Positions 60,354-64,000 of a stretch of 64,000 nucleotides of DNA are shown one piece after another; the stretch's first letter is position 1; every line of letters starts with the position of its first letter. Origin of the DNA: Piromyces finnis (lineage: Eukaryota > Neocallimastigomycota > Neocallimastigomycetes > Neocallimastigales > Neocallimastigaceae); assembly GCA_002104945.1 (NCBI GenBank), contig MCFH01000011.1, positions 257,501 to 321,500 on the forward strand, given 5' to 3'. Below the pieces are notes generated by a model, which saw only the letters and a program-made list of their open reading frames with translations, was not told where the DNA came from and made no database searches. Made by a program: the position numbers and the translations under genes.

Positions 60354-61676
60354 ATGAAAAACTATAAATTTTGGTGTGGATTAATAGGCTTGATTGATGT
60401 CCTATTTGTAAATTCAAAAGGTATATTATACCTTATTTATATAACAAAACATTAAATTTATAAAATTATATATATTCACTATTTTTTATTTATTTAATAC
60501 ACCCCCATATGAAATTTTCTCAATTTTTAATGATAATATATTAAATAAAATTATGTAGTTAATAATATTCCAATCTCTACCTCTAAATGTGGACCAGGTA
60601 TTGCAGTTTGTGATAAAGGATTATGTTGTAGTAAGAAGGGATACTGTGGTTCTTCTGATGCCTATTGTGCTATAGGATGTCAAAGTGATTTTGGAAAATG
60701 TCTTCCAACTTCAACTTATAAATGTGGTTCTGGTGTAGGTGTTTGTGAAAAGGGATGTTGTAGTAAAAAGGGATACTGTGGTACTACTGATGCCTACTGT
60801 GGAAGTGGATGTCAAAGTGAATTTGGTCAATGTGGAACTACAACAAAATCAACAACCAAATCTAAAATTACTACAACTGTTAAAACTACCACTACCACTA
60901 CTTCTAAACCAACGACTACCACCACAACTACCACTACCACTAGTCTTCCAACTTCCAGTAATAAATGTGGACCAGGTGTTGCAGTTTGTGATAAAGGATT
61001 ATGTTGTAGTAAGAAGGGATACTGTGGTTCTTCTGATGCCTATTGTGCTATAGGATGTCAAAGTGATTTTGGAAAATGTCTTCCAACTTCAACTTATAAA
61101 TGTGGTTCTGGTGTAGGTGTTTGTGAAAAGGGATGTTGTAGTAAAAAGGGATACTGTGGTACTACTGATGCCTACTGTGGAACTGGATGTCAAAGCGAAT
61201 TTGGTCAATGTAGAACTACAACAAAATCAACAACCAAATCTAAAATTACTACATCTGTTAAAACTACCACTACCACTACCTCTAAACCAACGACTACCAC
61301 CACAACAACTTCCAAAACATCAATAACTATTGATCAAACACTTCCAACTTCCAGTAGTAAATGTGGACCAGGTGTTGCAGTTTGTGCTCCAGGATCTTGT
61401 TGTAGTGAATACGGTTATTGTGGTACTTCCAATGCCTATTGTGGCTCTGGTTGTCAACCAAAATATGGTATGTGTAGTAGTGTCGATATTGATGAAGTTG
61501 CTGATGATGATACTACTGTATCAACCGACCAAGATCTTCCAATTTCATACAATAAGTGTGGACCAGGTGTTGCTAAATGTGGTAAAGGATATTGTTGCAG
61601 TAGATATGGTTACTGCGGTAGTTCATCCATTTATTGTGGTAGTGGATGTCAACCTAATTATGGTAAATGTGATTAA
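60354..61676 (+). CDS. secreted protein with six hevein-type chitin-binding (CBM18) modules
   Basis: Probably an extracellular or cell-wall chitin-binding protein. Two exons: 60354-60420 and 60559-61676, giving 394 residues. Exon 1 encodes a signal-peptide-like start (MKNYKFWCGLIGLIDVLFVN). Six modules follow, each with eight Cys in the hevein pattern C-x(6-7)-C-x(3-4)-CC-x(5)-C-x(6)-C-x(3)-C-x(6)-C, carrying the CCSxxGYCG core. They are grouped as pair, Thr-rich linker, pair, Thr-rich linker, single, acidic linker, single. No catalytic domain or membrane anchor is present. The first two module pairs plus linker are a near-identical 378-bp tandem duplication. Cys and Gly codons make the gene much richer in G than the window. 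CBM18 arrays of this style are abundant in anaerobic gut fungi. Confidence 0.9.
60585..61340 (+). repeat. 378-bp tandem duplication in the hevein gene
   Basis: 60585-60962 and 60963-61340 align at an offset of 378 bases (126 codons). Only a handful of differences are visible until the end of the Thr-rich linker, where the copies diverge. The unit encodes two CBM18 modules plus the linker. Confidence 0.9.
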
Positions 61677-63132
61677 GAGCAATAAATGGATACTACTTGG
61701 AAATAATATAATTATATAATGTATATATAAATATTTCATGGATCTTAATTACACTAGACAAAAAAAAAAATTACACCCATTTATTAATATTTTTTTTTAA
61801 ATTTTAATTTAAATAAAAATTCTATAAAGTCTTAATTGATTTTTGATTATAAATATAATATTTATAATATCTTTATATTTTATTTATAAATAAAAAAAAG
61901 ATTTTTTTTTAAAAAAAAAAAAAAAGAATAATTCTCCTTTATATTGCTTTTCTATTTTAAATTTTTCATAAAACTAATATTTATTTATTGTTCGGTGTTA
62001 ATACACATCACATTAAATAACAAAAAAAAATATTTATTACATTAAAAAATAATAATAATTACTAGAAAATAATTTCTTTTCTTTTTTTCATAGTATAATT
62101 CATTAATATTATTTTAATAATATATATAATAGAAAAAAATTTTAAAAAAATAATCTTTTTTTTTTTTTTTTTAATTTTTAAATTATTCATCCAAATTTTA
62201 AATCTTTTTGAAAATATTATTTTTAATATAAAAAAAAGAATAAATTTTCCAATTAAGTTATGATAAAGTTGCCAATAAAATTTAAGTTTTTTAATTAAAA
62301 AAAAAAAAAAAACAATTTCATCTAATTTTTATCAATTATAATTTTCAGATATAACAAAAAATGTTAAAAAATGATAAAGAAAAAATGATAAAAAAAAAAA
62401 ATATTTATGATAACAATTAATTTTTTTTTATTTTTATCTCTATTTCTAACTATACTACCAAATCCTTTTTTTTTTTTTGACTTATTATGTGAAGTAAATT
62501 TTTCTTTTTCTTTTTTTCAGTATAAATAATAACAAGGAATAATAAAATGTTACTTCAAATAATAAATTTAAAAGAAAATTATGGATTCCATAAATATATT
62601 TTTTTACTATGGAACCATAAAATAATAATAATGAAAAATTCAAAAGTTTTATATTTTTTTAAAAACACTTTCTTTTAAATAAAATAGTTTATTATGAAAT
62701 AAATTATGGTTTATTTTTATTAATTTTTTGCTTAATTATAATTATAATAATTAATTGTATGTGTATTTTTTTTTAAAAAAAAAAGTAATAAAAACAATTT
62801 ATCTATTATTAAAATTGTCTTTTACTTTGATTTTTTATAAATTACATAGATGATTATTGTTTCTTTTTCTTTTTAAATATCTATTAATTATACATAAATA
62901 AAACAAATAAATTCAGGTAACGCCCTTTAATAACATTTTAAAGAAATTATATATTGATAAAATTATTTATATAAATGTGTTGTTGCTTTTTATTTTTTCT
63001 TATTACTGATTGTTAGAAATTTAAATAATTTTGTTATAGAAATATTTCTTATTTTCTTTTTGTATCATCTTCCTTTTTTTTTTATGAAAATGAAAATCTA
63101 TACTTTATAAATTTTTATTATTGAATGTTTAT
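61677..63132. other. convergent intergenic region
   Basis: About 1.45 kb of A/T spacer between the hevein gene and cystathionine gamma-lyase. Many A and T runs (for example 62158-62172, 62298-62313). No gene seen. Confidence 0.6.
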
Positions 63133-64000
63133 TTAATGGTTCATCTTTCTCTTCTTGTTGGAAACTTCATTAGCAAGCTTTAAAGCTTGGTCAAGATCAT
63201 TAATAATATCTTCAGTTTCTTCAATACCAACAGAGAGACGAATAAGGGTATCAGTAATACCGAGCTTGGCTCTTTGTTCTGGTGGAACAGCAGCGTGAGT
63301 CATAACACATGGTAATTCACATAAACATTCAACTCCACCTAAACTTTCGGCTAAAGTGAAGATCTTTAAACTGGAAAGGAATTTGTTAGAGGTATCAAGG
63401 TTACCCTTAATTCTAATACTCATCATAGCACCAAAACCTTTCATTTGCTTCTTAGCAAGTTCATGTTGTGGGTGACTTTCTAAACCTGGATAGTAAACTT
63501 CTTCAACAAGTGGGTGAGCTTCTAAGAACTTAGCAACAGCTAAGGCATTCTTTTCATGTTGTCTCATACGAACAGCTAAAGTCTTAACACCACGGTTAGC
63601 TAAGTAACAGTCAAATGGACTTGGAATAGCACCAACAGAGTTTTGAATGAAGTGTAAACGTTCATTGATTTTTTCATTATTAGTAACAGCAATACCCATA
63701 ATGACATCAGAGTGACCATTAATATATTTACTAATAGAGTTGACACAAATATCAGCACCAAAAGTAATTGGGTTTTGGAAGTATGGACTCATGAAAGTGT
63801 TATCAACAACAACAATAATTTCATTGTTAATGCTCTTTACAGTTTTAACAATAGCTTCAATGTCAACCATTTTCATAGTTGGGTTGGTTGGAGTTTCAAT
63901 CCAAATAAGTTTGGTGTTACTCTTAATAGTACTCTTAAGAAGTTCTGAATCACTAATATCAATGAAAGAAGTTTCAATACCTTGAGTGTTGGCAACTCTG
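63133..64000 (-). CDS. CYS3: cystathionine gamma-lyase, partial (5' part beyond right edge)
   Basis: A PLP enzyme that cleaves cystathionine to cysteine, 2-oxobutyrate and ammonia, the last step of transsulfuration. About 288 C-terminal codons are present on the minus strand with no intron; the N-terminal part lies past 64000. Family blocks are intact: LIWIETPTNPTMKMVDI, VVVDNTFMSPYFQNP, then the PLP lysine in NSISKYINGHSDV. YYPGLESHPQHELAKKQMKG, LGGVECLCELPCVMTH and IRLSVGIEETEDI follow. The stop codon is 63133-63135 after a basic tail (NKKRKMNH). It is cystathionine gamma-lyase rather than gamma-synthase or beta-lyase by the overall match to fungal CYS3; a closely related Cys/Met metabolism enzyme cannot be fully excluded. 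Confidence 0.93.
   Translation of the reverse strand, partial: RVANTQGIETSFIDISDSELLKSTIKSNTKLIWIETPTNPTMKMVDIEAIVKTVKSINNEIIVVVDNTFMSPYFQNPITFGADICVNSISKYINGHSDVIMGIAVTNNEKINERLHFIQNSVGAIPSPFDCYLANRGVKTLAVRMRQHEKNALAVAKFLEAHPLVEEVYYPGLESHPQHELAKKQMKGFGAMMSIRIKGNLDTSNKFLSSLKIFTLAESLGGVECLCELPCVMTHAAVPPEQRAKLGITDTLIRLSVGIEETEDIINDLDQALKLANEVSNKKRKMNH

Noticed and set aside
60739-61719. Val/Leu-rich plus-strand frames with a basic start in the hevein gene
   Set aside because: Out-of-frame readings of the CBM18 modules; the in-frame reading has the eight-Cys pattern six times.

Overview
The window is an extremely A/T-rich, intron-dense eukaryotic nuclear contig. I read 17 protein genes (the last cut by the right edge), about 80 introns (short, GT...AG, very A/T-rich) and one U2 snRNA gene. 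Introns and spacers are full of homopolymer runs and ATT or AAAT microsatellites. The best fit is an anaerobic gut fungus (Neocallimastigomycota, chytrid-related). The GMP synthase and PRPP synthetase read as fungal-type proteins, a secreted protein carries six hevein-type chitin-binding (CBM18) modules of the kind abundant in gut fungi, and there are SMP3, ABP1 and SAM+HMG-box proteins typical of fungi. A dictyostelid amoeba would give similar base composition and poly-Asn tracts and is the main alternative. The organism call is inference, because no search was possible.

Layout. Bases 1-5300: GMP synthase (minus) and PRPP synthetase (minus), two nucleotide-synthesis genes in tandem. Bases 5300-9700: mostly non-coding, with one small two-exon gene of unknown function (minus), a 235-bp ATT microsatellite and a perfect 38-bp inverted repeat. 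Bases 9700-18100: GPI mannosyltransferase 4 (plus, 11 exons), U2 snRNA (minus), a small basic protein (plus), a 2.2-kb spacer with a less A/T-rich island, and a coilin homologue (plus). Bases 18500-30800: one gene (minus) for a SET-domain protein of about 3,835 residues, most of it about 25 degenerate tandem repeats. Bases 32800-37200: a SAM + HMG-box protein (plus) with a roughly 700-residue Asn-rich tract encoded by AAT repeats.

Bases 37800-43100: RNA polymerase I/III subunit AC40 and the actin-binding protein ABP1 (ADF-H plus two SH3), both plus. Bases 43700-49150: a divergent G-protein alpha subunit and the spliceosome factor CWC15, both minus. Bases 49370-50515: cyclophilin A (plus). Bases 51000-56420: a C2CD5-like C2-domain protein (minus). 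Bases 57470-58940: a short-chain dehydrogenase (minus). Bases 60350-61680: the secreted six-hevein protein (plus). Bases 63130-64000: the C-terminal part of cystathionine gamma-lyase (minus).

Most genes are unrelated housekeeping genes. Two loose themes stand out: PRPP and GMP synthesis side by side, and RNA-processing functions (U2 snRNA, coilin, CWC15, AC40) scattered through the window. Exon junctions were worked out by hand from reading frame, GT/AG signals and remembered family similarity; each listed exon set sums to a whole number of codons. I saw no tRNA, rRNA, CRISPR array or recognisable transposon.
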